Shown one piece after another: positions 8,598 to 17,387 of a DNA stretch of 64,000 nucleotides (position 1 is its first letter; each line of letters begins with the position of its first letter). The notes below the pieces were generated by a model that saw only the letters and a list, made by a program, of their open reading frames with translations, did not search any database and was not told the DNA's origin. Made by a program: the position numbers and the translations under genes. This stretch comes from Mucilaginibacter mali (GTDB lineage: Bacteria; Bacteroidota; Bacteroidia; Sphingobacteriales; Sphingobacteriaceae), in the NCBI RefSeq assembly GCF_013283875.1, contig NZ_CP054139.1, forward strand, positions 4,340,001-4,404,000, read 5' to 3'.

Positions 8598-10031
8598 TTA
8601 ATTTTGAGTTAAATTCAAAAAATATTCCGAAAATTCCAGCAGTTCCTTCTCCGCGTACTGTTTTGTTAACAGCTGTAACCCTAACGGTAAACCTTTTGAA
8701 TTATTGCCCGCCGGCAAAGAAATTGCAGGAACACCCGACAACGAAGCCTGCACCGTAAAGATATCGTGCAGGTAACTTACCACCGGGTCCTTCTCCTCCA
8801 GCCCTATTTCAAAAGCAGGTTCGGGCGCGGTGGGCACCATAATAAAATCGTATTCGCTTAATATTTCAGCTGTTTTTTGCTGAATAAGGCGGCGCACCTT
8901 TTGGGCCTTGGCATAATAAGCATCGTAATAGCCGGCGCTCAGCACAAAGGTGCCCAGCATAATGCGGCGCTTCACCTCCTTGCCAAACCCCTCCGAGCGG
9001 GAGCGCTTATAGGTGCTGGTCAAATCGGTAGCATTGGGGCTGCGGTAACCGTAGTGCACGCCATCATACCGCGCCAAATTGCTCGATGCCTCGGCAGTGG
9101 CCAGCACGTAATAGGTGGGTACCAGGTAATCCAGGTATTCAAAACCTACCGGCTCAACGGTGTGGCCTTCGGCTTTTAGTTTTTCAATATTGGCGGTCAG
9201 CATGGCTTTGACTTCGGCATCTGTGCCATCGCTTTCCAATGCTTCCTTTAAATAGGCTATTTTTTTTGTGCCCGATGCCGGCTTCACCTCACCCTGTGCC
9301 GTGTAAGGGGTTTGTATGGTGGTACTATCGTAATCATCCGGACCGGCCATTACGTCAAGCAATAGCGCCGCATCCGCAACGGATTTAGTGATTGGCCCCA
9401 CCTGGTCGAACGATGAAGCGTACGCGATGATACCATGCCTTGATATGCGCCCGTAAGTTGGCTTTAAGCCTACCGCCCCGCAAAAGGCCGCGGGCTGCCT
9501 TACCGAACCACCGGTATCGGTACCGATGGCCGCATGGCATAAACCAGCCTGCACCGCCACCGCCGAGCCGCCCGATGAGCCGCCTGAAACGCGGTTATTA
9601 TCAGCATAATTCCGTACAGGGCCAAAATATGAATTTTCGTTAGCCCCACCCATGGCAAACTCATCGCAATTGCAGCGGCCAATGATGATGGCATCTTCGG
9701 CCAGCATGCGCTCTACAATGGTTGAGGAGAAGATGGAGGTAAAGCCATCCAGTATTTTTGACGAGGCTGATACCTTATGCCCCTTGTAACAGATATTATC
9801 TTTTATGGCGATCACCATACCGGCCAGCTTACCGGCACTACCCGCCTTGATGCGCGCATCAAGTTCTTTAGCCTTTGCCAAAGCCTCATCGCCAAACACC
9901 TCGTTAAAGGCATTCAGGTGTTTATTTTCTTCAATGCGCCGTAAATAGCCTGCAACTAACGCTTCAACGGTAGTAAGGCCGCCTTGTATATCAGCCCTAA
10001 TCTCGACTAAAGTGGTATAGTTTTTTGACAT
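8598..10031 (-). CDS. gatA: Glu-tRNA(Gln)/Asp-tRNA(Asn) amidotransferase subunit A
   Basis: A 477-residue amidase-signature enzyme, the normal length for GatA. It frees ammonia from glutamine for transamidation of mischarged tRNA within GatCAB. The catalytic triad is visible: Lys77 (IKDNI), cis-Ser about 152 in the SGGSSGGSA stretch and nucleophile Ser176 in TDTGGSVRQP. The GYYDAYYAKAQKVR segment near the C-terminal third and ATAEASSNLARYDG are typical of GatA rather than other amidases. GatB and GatC genes are not in the window. The gene is monocistronic; a 510-base repeat-filled gap lies upstream. Confidence 0.96.
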   Translation of the reverse strand: MSKNYTTLVEIRADIQGGLTTVEALVAGYLRRIEENKHLNAFNEVFGDEALAKAKELDARIKAGSAGKLAGMVIAIKDNICYKGHKVSASSKILDGFTSIFSSTIVERMLAEDAIIIGRCNCDEFAMGGANENSYFGPVRNYADNNRVSGGSSGGSAVAVQAGLCHAAIGTDTGGSVRQPAAFCGAVGLKPTYGRISRHGIIAYASSFDQVGPITKSVADAALLLDVMAGPDDYDSTTIQTPYTAQGEVKPASGTKKIAYLKEALESDGTDAEVKAMLTANIEKLKAEGHTVEPVGFEYLDYLVPTYYVLATAEASSNLARYDGVHYGYRSPNATDLTSTYKRSRSEGFGKEVKRRIMLGTFVLSAGYYDAYYAKAQKVRRLIQQKTAEILSEYDFIMVPTAPEPAFEIGLEEKDPVVSYLHDIFTVQASLSGVPAISLPAGNNSKGLPLGLQLLTKQYAEKELLEFSEYFLNLTQN

Positions 10032-10541
10032 GGGCGCTAAAATAAAAAAACTTATCGGTTGACGAATTAAAATATCGACAGAATAAGTTTAAAAAGTGCT
10101 TTGCTTTAATGAGGATCGCCGGCAACTAAAAGCCAGAACGTCATGCCGAACTTGTTTCGGCACCCCACTTGCATAGTTACACTTTACTTGCCGGACCTGT
10201 GTGATGGGGTGCTGAAACAAGTTCAGCATGACATGTTTGTTTTTCCGCTGAAGCCTCGCCCTGCCCTCTCCAGAGGAAAGGGTTCCAAAGTCTCCCCCTT
10301 GGGGGGAGATTTAGAGGGGGCTTTCATCGGCATGTCATAAAACCCATTAGAGGCCGCCGGGATTATATTACTCAGCATGACATCCTATTTGGTTTGATCT
10401 ACACAGCATATTCTTAGAGAGACCGTGCGGGAATTAAACGCAAAAAGAGAAATCCTACACGTGCAACTAATCACATCGTATAAGATCTCTCTATCGTTCG
10501 AAAGGGCAAACAATGCCGTTCCGATTATATCAGTAGCGAAA
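10032..10541. repeat. Intergenic block built of dispersed repeats
   Basis: No gene is seen. An inverted repeat at 10140-10232 (GTCATGCCGAAC...GTTCAGCATGAC) is a member of the family at 1532. At 10286-10322 lies a copy of the AGTCTCCCCC...GGGGGAGATTTAGAGGGGGC element. At 10393-10505 a degenerate relative of the element at 2004 occurs (AGAGAAATCCTAC, GTATAAGATCTCTCT). Translation through this block gives only repeat-derived peptides. Confidence 0.8.
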
Positions 10542-10700
10542 TTATTTCTTCTCGTCGGCTGATGGTTCGCCGTTTTGAGCGTCTTTAAATTCCTTAACGC
10601 CTTTGCCAAGGCCCTTCATTAATTCAGGAATTTTCTTTCCTCCAAATAGTATTAAAACAACAACGATGATCAGAATAATTTCTGGTGCGCCTAAACCCAT
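10542..10700 (-). CDS. tatA: Sec-independent translocase TatA
   Basis: A 52-residue protein: a short N-terminus (MGLGAPE), one membrane helix (about 7-20, IILIIVVVLILFGG), the conserved FGxKKIPE hinge, an amphipathic helix (LMKGLGKGVKEFKDA) and a short charged tail. This is the canonical TatA plan, and TatA forms the pore of the twin-arginine export system. The gene lies 41 bases downstream of a second TatA/B-like gene, probably in the same transcript. No tatC is present in the window. The twin-arginine PLP enzyme at 29.9-31.2 kb is a candidate client (inference). Confidence 0.93.
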   Translation of the reverse strand: MGLGAPEIILIIVVVLILFGGKKIPELMKGLGKGVKEFKDAQNGEPSADEKK

Positions 10701-10741
10701 GATTTCTATTTTTTAATGTATTGTGTATATTCTCTTGTTTA

Positions 10742-11191
10742 TTAATGGTCTGTTTTAACCGGCTCATCGGCCTTGGTTAAGTTAATACCCGAACCGCTTT
10801 TAGGTTCTTCGGTATGCTCCGCTGTTTGATAACCGCCCACCGGGGTTGTACCGGCAACAGGCGTAGTATCTATCAGTGGTTTGGTCTCGTCGGCCGCCGG
10901 TTCGTGATGAGCTACCTGCGCCTCATCGTGATGTACCTCCTCATCATGATGCGCCACTTCCTCTTCGGGCTGTGTTGTTTTTTTCTCTTCGTAGCTATTG
11001 ATCTGATTATTGATCTCGCGCTTTACGCCTTCTGAAGCATCCTTAAAATCGCGGATGCCTTTACCCAGGCCACGGGCAATACCCGGAAGCTTCTCGCCTC
11101 CAAACAATAGCAGCGCTACAAACATAATCAATATCAACTCCGGTGTGCCAATGTTCAGGAATAAAAGAACTGAGCTAAACATAATTATCAA
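10742..11191 (-). CDS. TatA/TatB-like protein with long His/Glu-rich tail
   Basis: A 149-residue protein. One membrane helix (about 15-30, ELILIMFVALLLFGG) is followed by FGGEKLPGIARGLGKGIRDFKDA, the TatA/B hinge and amphipathic helix. The remaining 90 residues are low-complexity: acidic with clusters of His pairs (VAHHDEEVHHDE), then Thr/Pro-rich. Its length suggests TatB, but the hinge reads like TatA (FGGEKLP). Bacteroidota often encode only TatA-type proteins, so its role could be either. MIIMFSS may start at the second Met (MFSS). It lies between the EnvC gene (47 bases upstream) and tatA. The His cluster could bind metal, which is speculation. Confidence 0.88.
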   Translation of the reverse strand: MIIMFSSVLLFLNIGTPELILIMFVALLLFGGEKLPGIARGLGKGIRDFKDASEGVKREINNQINSYEEKKTTQPEEEVAHHDEEVHHDEAQVAHHEPAADETKPLIDTTPVAGTTPVGGYQTAEHTEEPKSGSGINLTKADEPVKTDH

Positions 11192-11237
11192 TTTAATTTA
11201 CAAATATATACAATTTAAAAGGCACAAGGCCAAAAAA

Positions 11238-12530
11238 TTAATTAGGGGTTAGCCATGCCGCCGGATTTACCGCGTCGGACCCCTTCCACAATTCAAAGTG
11301 AGCAATAGACATGCCCGAATCGCTATCGGTGGCTACCGTGCCCAGTATTTGCTTGGTGCTTACCTTTTGCCCCTTGCTAACAGCTACGGTACGTAAATTA
11401 CTGTAAACAGTAAAGTACTCGCCATGCTTAACCAGCACAAAATAGGTGCCACCAATGTTGGTAACGCCGTTTACTTCGCCGTTAAATACCGCCCTTACGC
11501 TGGCGCCCTCGTTGGTGCGGATATCCACCCCTTTATTATCGTTACGGATCCCGCCGGATGTGTACATGCCGAAACCCTGCGTAATACCGCCGTTAGTTAC
11601 CGGCCATGGCAGGCGGCCCTTGTTGCCCAAAAAATCGTTAGACAGTTTGGCGGCTTCGGGCGTCGCGTTCAGGATCTCGCTGGTGGTCGATGTTTTGGTG
11701 ATCCGCTTCACTGTCGATGGTTCCACTGCGCGGCCCTCGGCTTTTGCCTTTGCAGCCTCGGCAGCTTCACGCTTGCGGGCTTCCTCCTCGGCCTTGCGCC
11801 GGGCTTCCTCTACTTCGCGACGAATGGCGGCGTTAATAGCCCTGTTCATGTCGCTTATTTTATTTTGCTTATCGCGTTGCTGTTGCTTTAGTTGTCCCTG
11901 CTGGCGCGATAATTCGGATAATACATCGTCTTCGTCCTTTTTGGCCTTGCCCAAATTGGCTTTTTCTTTTTCCTGGTCGGCTAACAGGTCGTTTTTGTTC
12001 TTCTTGGTTTTATCCAGTTCGTCTATCTTGTTATGCAGTTCGTTCTGCGTGCCGCGTATACTTTCGGCCTGCCTTTCGCGGTACGAACCAAATTGCTGCA
12101 GGTACTTCATCCGCTTGTAGGCCTGGTTAAAATCTTCCGAAGCGAATACAAACATCAGCTGATTGTAAGAGCTACGATTGTGATAGGCAAACAACACCAT
12201 CGCCGCATACTCCTTCTTCAACTGATCTAACTGCCCCTGTAGGGTATGCACGGTATTATTGCTCTCCTGGATCTGGTTGTTCAGCAACCCGATCTCGGAG
12301 TTGATGGTAGCTATCTTCGATGTCCGCAAACTGATCTGCGCCTTTAGCAGGTTCAGTTGCTTCAGGTTCATCTTCTTATTGTTCTGGTTGGCCTCCAGTT
12401 CGTGGTTTAGCTGATCCAGCTCTTCGTTCAATTTATCGCGGCGGCGCTTTAGTTCGGCGCTGCTTTGCCCAAACGCGTGGGCGGCTGACAAAAACAGGGC
12501 GGCAAAAAAAACTATCTTATAAAATTTCAT
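11238..12530 (-). CDS. envC: EnvC-like murein hydrolase activator (degenerate M23 domain)
   Basis: A 430-residue exported protein. A signal peptide (about 1-21) is followed by a long coiled coil (about 22-265, Lys/Glu/Gln-rich heptads), then a LytM/M23 domain (about 305-430). In the M23 domain the normal zinc ligands are mostly missing: HxxxD reads NDNKGVD and HxH reads IAHFE, so only part of the site remains. This matches EnvC-type proteins that activate amidases for septal wall splitting rather than cutting themselves. It follows the DUF4292 gene by 12 bases and precedes the Tat genes, within a cell-envelope operon. The function is by family; the client amidase is not in the window. Confidence 0.92.
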   Translation of the reverse strand: MKFYKIVFFAALFLSAAHAFGQSSAELKRRRDKLNEELDQLNHELEANQNNKKMNLKQLNLLKAQISLRTSKIATINSEIGLLNNQIQESNNTVHTLQGQLDQLKKEYAAMVLFAYHNRSSYNQLMFVFASEDFNQAYKRMKYLQQFGSYRERQAESIRGTQNELHNKIDELDKTKKNKNDLLADQEKEKANLGKAKKDEDDVLSELSRQQGQLKQQQRDKQNKISDMNRAINAAIRREVEEARRKAEEEARKREAAEAAKAKAEGRAVEPSTVKRITKTSTTSEILNATPEAAKLSNDFLGNKGRLPWPVTNGGITQGFGMYTSGGIRNDNKGVDIRTNEGASVRAVFNGEVNGVTNIGGTYFVLVKHGEYFTVYSNLRTVAVSKGQKVSTKQILGTVATDSDSGMSIAHFELWKGSDAVNPAAWLTPN

Positions 12531-12542
12531 CGATCAAGTTTA

Positions 12543-13343
12543 TCAGTTAGCAGGCGTATACCTGTCGGGTATGCTGAACGGGTACTCCAATGTTTTATCA
12601 AACTCGGCACTGTTATAGTGCAGGTTGATATTTATTTTTTTATTCCCCGCCGAAGATACGATATCTATTTGCGATGGCATAACCCGGTTATCGGCCTGTA
12701 TAAACTGGCTGTTGCTTACCTGTAGTGTAAGTGCCGCTAACTGGTTGCTTAAATTGGTTTGGCTCACCTTCATATCCGGACCGATGATGAGTTTATACAT
12801 CAAATCCTGCAAGTGGCCGGCTAAAATGGTATTGCCATTATCAGTGCCTGTATCGGCATTATCGTTCAGCAATTCGGGCATGGCATTACCCAACAACAGC
12901 GCCTGCAAGCTTTTAAAGGTTACCTGATTGCCGGCATACTGGTAAACGTAGCTAAACGGCTTTTTCAAGTACACACCCTGTAGTTTGTTAATCACAACGA
13001 TGCTATCGGGGGTGATCTGCGCCCGGGCCACTTCCAAACCCAGCAGGGCTGTTATGGATACCCAGATCTTCTGATCGCGCTGTATGCGGATGTTCAGCGT
13101 AACATCGTTCCCGCTGCCATCAATATCCAGTTTGGTTTTTGCCTTGCCGCTAAAGGTATTAAAAGCCAACTGTTTTTCCCTTATGGCCGCCACCTGCTTA
13201 TTTGCCGATGGCGCAGCCTGCGCGGGCGATGAGATGACCGGCTGGCCTGCCGCTGGTGTACGGTTTACCACCAATTGCTTATGCGCCTTGCAGCCTGCTA
13301 AAGTGGCCGCTAAACCAATTACAATTATTATCCTGCTATTCAA
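12543..13343 (-). CDS. DUF4292 lipoprotein
   Basis: A 266-residue predicted lipoprotein: lipobox LAGC (Cys18) after a short hydrophobic signal, then a Pro/Ala-rich linker and a beta-rich domain (about 50-260) that looks like the DUF4292 family, related in fold to LolA/LolB-type lipoprotein carriers. Features include TFSGKAKTKLDIDG near the start of the domain and repeated amphipathic strands. It overlaps the TPR gene by 8 bases at its start and sits 12 bases before the EnvC gene. Translational coupling is likely. The role is unknown; the context suggests envelope assembly. Confidence 0.85.
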   Translation of the reverse strand: MNSRIIIVIGLAATLAGCKAHKQLVVNRTPAAGQPVISSPAQAAPSANKQVAAIREKQLAFNTFSGKAKTKLDIDGSGNDVTLNIRIQRDQKIWVSITALLGLEVARAQITPDSIVVINKLQGVYLKKPFSYVYQYAGNQVTFKSLQALLLGNAMPELLNDNADTGTDNGNTILAGHLQDLMYKLIIGPDMKVSQTNLSNQLAALTLQVSNSQFIQADNRVMPSQIDIVSSAGNKKININLHYNSAEFDKTLEYPFSIPDRYTPAN

Positions 13344-15069
13344 TGTACTTCCTCTCGTTAATCTTGCGCTCTAACACAGGCGATGCACCGCCATACTCCT
13401 TGGCCTTCTTCCAGTTGGCTACCGCGGCATTGGTATCGCCCAGGTAAAACATAATGTCGCCATAATGCTCTTCCTTTACCGCGCTATGGTCCTTATCGCT
13501 CACCAAAGCCTTTTCTATCCAAACACGGGCCTCGGCATAGTTTTTTTGCCTGAACAGGATCCAGGCATAAGTATCCTGGAACGAAGCCGTGTTGGGCTGT
13601 ATGTCGTTAGAATGCTTCGACATGCGTGCCGCTTTTTCCAACTGATCGCCCCGTACCGATAGGTAGTAGGCATAGTTGTTTAGCGTATAAGCATTGTCGG
13701 GGTTGTAGGTAAGCGAACGGTCGTAAGCCTCGTCAGACTTCACGTTGTCCTTTTGCTCGTGGTATACATCGCCCAGCGCCGAAAAACATTGCGAAAGTAA
13801 TTCCTTATCCTGAAGTTCTAATGAAGTTGTGTTTTTCAGGTAGCTGAGCGATTTGGTATAATTCTTTTTTTGCAGATAGGCCACGCCCACCAAATAATTC
13901 ATCCAGGCCTGGTTAGGGAACAGCGAGAGGGCGTTCTGGCCGTCCTTAATAGCGCCATCGATATCGTTATCGCCCAGATCCAGGCGCACCAATTGCTCGT
14001 GCACAGCATAAACCTGTTCATCCAGTTCAATAGAGCGTTTATACGCTGGTTTGGCTTCCTTAAACTTAGCGCTCTGCATCAGCATATCGCCATAAAGGGC
14101 AAAAGCCTTCGCGTTTGTTGGGTGGGCGGTGGTCAATATCCGACTTAGTTCCAGCGCGCTGGCCTTGGCATTGGGTTCAGGAAATTTGGGGATATACCCC
14201 ATAATTATCCTGATCTTTTGGTCGATATCCAGGTCGGGGACGGCGAAGGCCAGTTCCAGTTCGCTAAAGCAGGCTTCGGCATCTTTTTTCTCGCGATAGA
14301 TATCGGCCAGGGCCAAATGCACCAGTCCGTTATTCGGATCCAACCTGGCGGCCTTTTGCAAAACCGGCAGGGCTTTGGCATTTTGCCCGTTTGAGTTATA
14401 AATTTCGGCCAACAACAGGTAATAACGCACCTGCCCGGGGTTGGCGGCCATCATGCTCTCCAGTTCGGCGGCGGCCTGGTCTACCTTGTTTTGCTTCAGG
14501 TATATTTTTTGGCGCTGGGCCACAATATCGTCGGTAAGGCCTGTAATTCCCTCTATCTGTTTATAAACCGCCAGCGCTTCGTCATACCGCTTTTGCAGGT
14601 AGTAGGCATTAGCTTTATCAAAATAATAGTCGGGTTTATCAGGCGCCAGCCTTATCAGTTGGTTAAACACATTCTCCAGCTTGGCCAGGTCGTTGGTTTT
14701 CTCGTAGCAATCGGCCAGCGATATCCAGTACCACTCGTTATTGGCGTTTATAGTAACGGCACGCTCCAGTAGCTGGCGTGCGCCATCGTTATCCTTTTGC
14801 AGCTTCTTCATGCCGGCCAGCTCGTACATGGCGGCATCGTTGTTGGCATCGGTTTGCAGTACACGGTTAAACAGGTCGGCCGCCAGCGGGAAGTTCTCGA
14901 TGGTCTTCTCGTGCAGGGCCGAAAAAAAATACTGCTTCACCATCACGCTGTCGATAGAGGTCATGGGCTTGCCCGGCGCACGTTCTGTGGATGCGCCCGG
15001 CTTCTTCACCTGTGCCAACACACAAGCCGGAGCCGCCATCATACCTAATATCAACAATCGTTTCAGCAT
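13336..15069 (-). CDS. Exported tetratricopeptide-repeat protein
   Basis: A 577-residue protein with a signal peptide (about 1-19, ending VLAQ) and about a dozen TPR units (about 45-560), recognisable by the W/L-G-Y-A-x-P spacing such as YYLLLAEIYNSNGQNAKALPVLQKA. TPR arrays act as scaffolds for protein-protein contacts; here the protein should be periplasmic or attached to the outer membrane. It lies between dut and the DUF4292 lipoprotein gene and overlaps the latter by 8 bases. The order flippase-dut-TPR-DUF4292-EnvC appears familiar from related Bacteroidota (recalled, not checked). The partner proteins are not known. Confidence 0.92.
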   Translation of the reverse strand: MLKRLLILGMMAAPACVLAQVKKPGASTERAPGKPMTSIDSVMVKQYFFSALHEKTIENFPLAADLFNRVLQTDANNDAAMYELAGMKKLQKDNDGARQLLERAVTINANNEWYWISLADCYEKTNDLAKLENVFNQLIRLAPDKPDYYFDKANAYYLQKRYDEALAVYKQIEGITGLTDDIVAQRQKIYLKQNKVDQAAAELESMMAANPGQVRYYLLLAEIYNSNGQNAKALPVLQKAARLDPNNGLVHLALADIYREKKDAEACFSELELAFAVPDLDIDQKIRIIMGYIPKFPEPNAKASALELSRILTTAHPTNAKAFALYGDMLMQSAKFKEAKPAYKRSIELDEQVYAVHEQLVRLDLGDNDIDGAIKDGQNALSLFPNQAWMNYLVGVAYLQKKNYTKSLSYLKNTTSLELQDKELLSQCFSALGDVYHEQKDNVKSDEAYDRSLTYNPDNAYTLNNYAYYLSVRGDQLEKAARMSKHSNDIQPNTASFQDTYAWILFRQKNYAEARVWIEKALVSDKDHSAVKEEHYGDIMFYLGDTNAAVANWKKAKEYGGASPVLERKINERKYIE

Positions 15070-15124
15070 TTTATGTCTTATCGTCTTGATCCTATATTCC
15101 TGATTTTAACCTAATCTCCAATCA

Positions 15125-15559
15125 CTAAACACCTGTATGTCCATAACCGCCGGCGCCCCTAACTGTTTCGCTTAGCACCTCAACCGGTTCCCAATTAATA
15201 CGCTCGTAACGGGCAATTACCATTTGGGCGATGCGGTCGCCGGGAGCAATATCAAAATCCTTGTCGCCCAGGTTGATCAGCAACGCGCCGATCTCGCCCC
15301 GGTAATCGGCATCGATGGTACCCGGCGCATTCACAATGCTGATGCCATGCTTATAAGCCAGGCCGCTGCGCGGACGGATCTGCGCTTCGAAGCCCTCAGG
15401 CAGTTCGATGTATAGTCCCGTCGGGACCAGCTTACGCTCCATGGGTTTCAGCTGGATGGCAGTCTCGATATCGGCACGCAGGTCCATACCGGCCGAGTGC
15501 AGCGTACCGTACTCAGGCAGGTCGTTCTTTGATTTATTGATGATGCGTACCGTGGTCAT
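15125..15559 (-). CDS. dut: dUTP diphosphatase
   Basis: A 144-residue homotrimeric dUTPase that hydrolyses dUTP to dUMP and PPi, keeping uracil out of DNA and feeding thymidylate synthesis. All five motifs are visible: motif 1 AGMDLRADI, motif 2 RPRSGLAYK, motif 3 NAPGTIDADYRGE, motif 4 GDRIAQMVI and the C-terminal Gly-rich motif 5 RGAGGYGHTG. The length is typical. The start ATG overlaps the end of the flippase gene by 4 bases, so the two are translationally coupled. The dCTP deaminase gene at 27 kb belongs to the same dUMP-forming pathway. Confidence 0.97.
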   Translation of the reverse strand: MTTVRIINKSKNDLPEYGTLHSAGMDLRADIETAIQLKPMERKLVPTGLYIELPEGFEAQIRPRSGLAYKHGISIVNAPGTIDADYRGEIGALLINLGDKDFDIAPGDRIAQMVIARYERINWEPVEVLSETVRGAGGYGHTGV

Positions 15560-17043
15560 TTTTTAATAAAGATAGCTTTTAGTTCCTTGCCTTCCATCAG
15601 CAACGCGCCACCTGCAAACAGCAACAGCAGGGCGTTACCTACAAATATATTACGTTTAAATACATAGAATGATAAATAAACGAGTAATATTGATATTATG
15701 ATATACGAAAGATTCTTTTTTAAGTTATAAGGGATAGGGTAATTTTTTTGCCCCCAGATGTAGGAAAGGATCATCATGACCGTATAGGCCGTGAACGACA
15801 CCCAGGCCGATGCCATGTAGCTGTATTTAGGGATAAAGATCACATTCAATAAAATGGTGATGATGGCACCTATGCCTGATATATAAAGGCCGTATTTTGT
15901 TTGATCGGACAGTTTATACCAGACCGAAAGGTTCATGTAAATACCCAGGCTAACATAGCCAAAAACAAGAGGCGGCACTGCGGTCAATCCAACCCAAAGT
16001 TTTTCGTCCCTTACAAAATATTTCAGCAGTTGTATATTGGCTACAAGAGCGACAAATATAATGGCCACCACAATCACAAAGTAATCCATAATGCGCGCGT
16101 AGGTGGTACCAGCATTTTTATTTTTGGCATGATTAAAAAAGAATGGCTCGGCACCCAGCCTGAACGCCTGTACAAATATGCTGAGGAACAGCGCTATTTT
16201 GGCACAACCGCCATAAATAGCTACCTGCTGTACACTAATGCTATCCGGCAGCATCTGACTAAGCAACAGCTTATCCAGGTTTTCGTTAACCAAAAAGGAT
16301 AGGTTGGCTATCAGCACCGGCCAGCTGTAAGCAAACATATGCCATAACATCTTCTTATCAAGACTGGCCGTTAGCTTAAATAATTCGGGCAGCAGAAGCA
16401 ATAGGGTAATTACACTGGCAATTAGGTTCGACAAAAAAACGTACCCCACCCAGCCCTTTACAAACCAAGGCGTAATTAAGCTTGTTCCGGGCAAATGATG
16501 CGCTACCCAAAACGGCAGGCCCCAAATAAAGGTAAGGTTAAGGGCAATGAAGATGATTACGTTTACAAACTTGATTAGGCCGTACCTGCCCGGCCTGCCA
16601 TCGGCACGCAGCTTAGCAAAGGGCATTACGCACCATGCATCAATAACCAATATGGCCACAAAATATTTAATATAGCGCTCAAACTCAGACGCGGGTATTT
16701 TGCCGGCCTGTATCCATACCGCTATATGATGCGTAAACGGCAGGGTTAGCAATAAAAACAAAATGGACACCCCAAATATGGCAGAAAACGAGTTATTGTA
16801 AACCTCCTGCTTTTTATCGGCATGTTTATTCAGGTACCGGAAATAGGTGGTTTCCATACCAAATGCCATTACTGCATTCAGGATGGAAACATAGCTGAAC
16901 ATAATGGTAAGGATACCATACGAACCTCCCTGCTTGTAGGCTTCGGTATAAATTGGCGTAAGGAAAAAACTAAGCATCCTCGACGCGATGGTACTTAATC
17001 CATAAACAGCCGTTTGTCCGGCAAATTTTTTAGCTGTAGACAA
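15556..17043 (-). CDS. Polysaccharide/lipid-linked oligosaccharide flippase (MOP superfamily)
   Basis: A 495-residue polytopic membrane protein with about 14 hydrophobic segments spread over the full length. The N-terminus, KKFAGQTAVYGLSTIASRML, is typical of Wzx-like polysaccharide biosynthesis proteins in the MOP superfamily. Such proteins flip undecaprenyl-linked glycans (or lipid II, MurJ-type) across the inner membrane. No glycosyltransferase genes are nearby, so it is not in a capsule locus; a housekeeping envelope role is more likely. It is probably the first gene of the run flippase-dut-TPR-DUF4292-EnvC-Tat. The substrate cannot be read from sequence. Confidence 0.88.
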   Translation of the reverse strand: MSTAKKFAGQTAVYGLSTIASRMLSFFLTPIYTEAYKQGGSYGILTIMFSYVSILNAVMAFGMETTYFRYLNKHADKKQEVYNNSFSAIFGVSILFLLLTLPFTHHIAVWIQAGKIPASEFERYIKYFVAILVIDAWCVMPFAKLRADGRPGRYGLIKFVNVIIFIALNLTFIWGLPFWVAHHLPGTSLITPWFVKGWVGYVFLSNLIASVITLLLLLPELFKLTASLDKKMLWHMFAYSWPVLIANLSFLVNENLDKLLLSQMLPDSISVQQVAIYGGCAKIALFLSIFVQAFRLGAEPFFFNHAKNKNAGTTYARIMDYFVIVVAIIFVALVANIQLLKYFVRDEKLWVGLTAVPPLVFGYVSLGIYMNLSVWYKLSDQTKYGLYISGIGAIITILLNVIFIPKYSYMASAWVSFTAYTVMMILSYIWGQKNYPIPYNLKKNLSYIIISILLVYLSFYVFKRNIFVGNALLLLFAGGALLMEGKELKAIFIKK

Positions 17044-17057
17044 TTGGTGGTATTTTT

Positions 17058-17102
17058 AAATATAAAAAAGCCCTCTCCTTTGGGGAGGGTTTGGGTGGGG
17101 TA
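17058..17102. repeat. CCCTCTCC...GGGGAGGG intergenic repeat
   Basis: The short gap between the acylphosphatase and flippase genes is filled by CCCTCTCCTTTGGGGAGGG followed by TTTGGGTGGGG, a hairpin-forming unit. Variants recur in 17388-17730. Confidence 0.65.
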
Positions 17103-17387
17103 TTAAAACAAACCCCGTTTTAACACTTCAAAATTACGATAGTTTTTCAATTCGCCCTCATGCTGTTGCAGCGATGTTACTTCGGCGCCCTCGGGGCCTT
17201 CATGGCAAAAATCAAGGAACAGGTCCAGCAGTGCCTCGTCAGCCTCGGCTTCGATGCTTACGCTGCCATCCTTTTCGTTCTTCACCGTTCCGCGCACCCC
17301 CAACTGATCGGCCGTGGCCTTGGTGGCATACCTGAAGCCTACGCCTTGTACCTTGCCCTGTACGTTAATATCCAAATGTTTTATCAT
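17103..17387 (-). CDS. acyP: Acylphosphatase
   Basis: A 94-residue small cytoplasmic enzyme that hydrolyses acyl phosphates. The signature GKVQGVGFRYATKATADQ carries the phosphate-binding loop and catalytic Arg20 (GFR), and the second motif contains catalytic Asn38 in the GTVKNEKDGSV segment. The length is normal. It lies upstream of the flippase gene with a 59-base gap holding a repeat, so cotranscription is uncertain. The C-terminus FEVLKRGLF is compatible with the family. Confidence 0.95.
   Translation of the reverse strand: MIKHLDINVQGKVQGVGFRYATKATADQLGVRGTVKNEKDGSVSIEAEADEALLDLFLDFCHEGPEGAEVTSLQQHEGELKNYRNFEVLKRGLF

Noticed and set aside
10032..10541. Possible tRNA or small RNA gene in the gap
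   Set aside because: No cloverleaf or T-loop signature (GTTCGAnnC with matching arms) was found; the gap is explained by three repeat families.
10385..10609. 74-codon frame overlapping tatA
   Set aside because: It is in another frame than the real 52-residue TatA and runs through a repeat.
11446..12120. 224-codon Ser-rich frame opposite envC
   Set aside because: The Ser/Leu runs arise from the complement of the Lys/Glu/Arg-rich coiled coil of EnvC.
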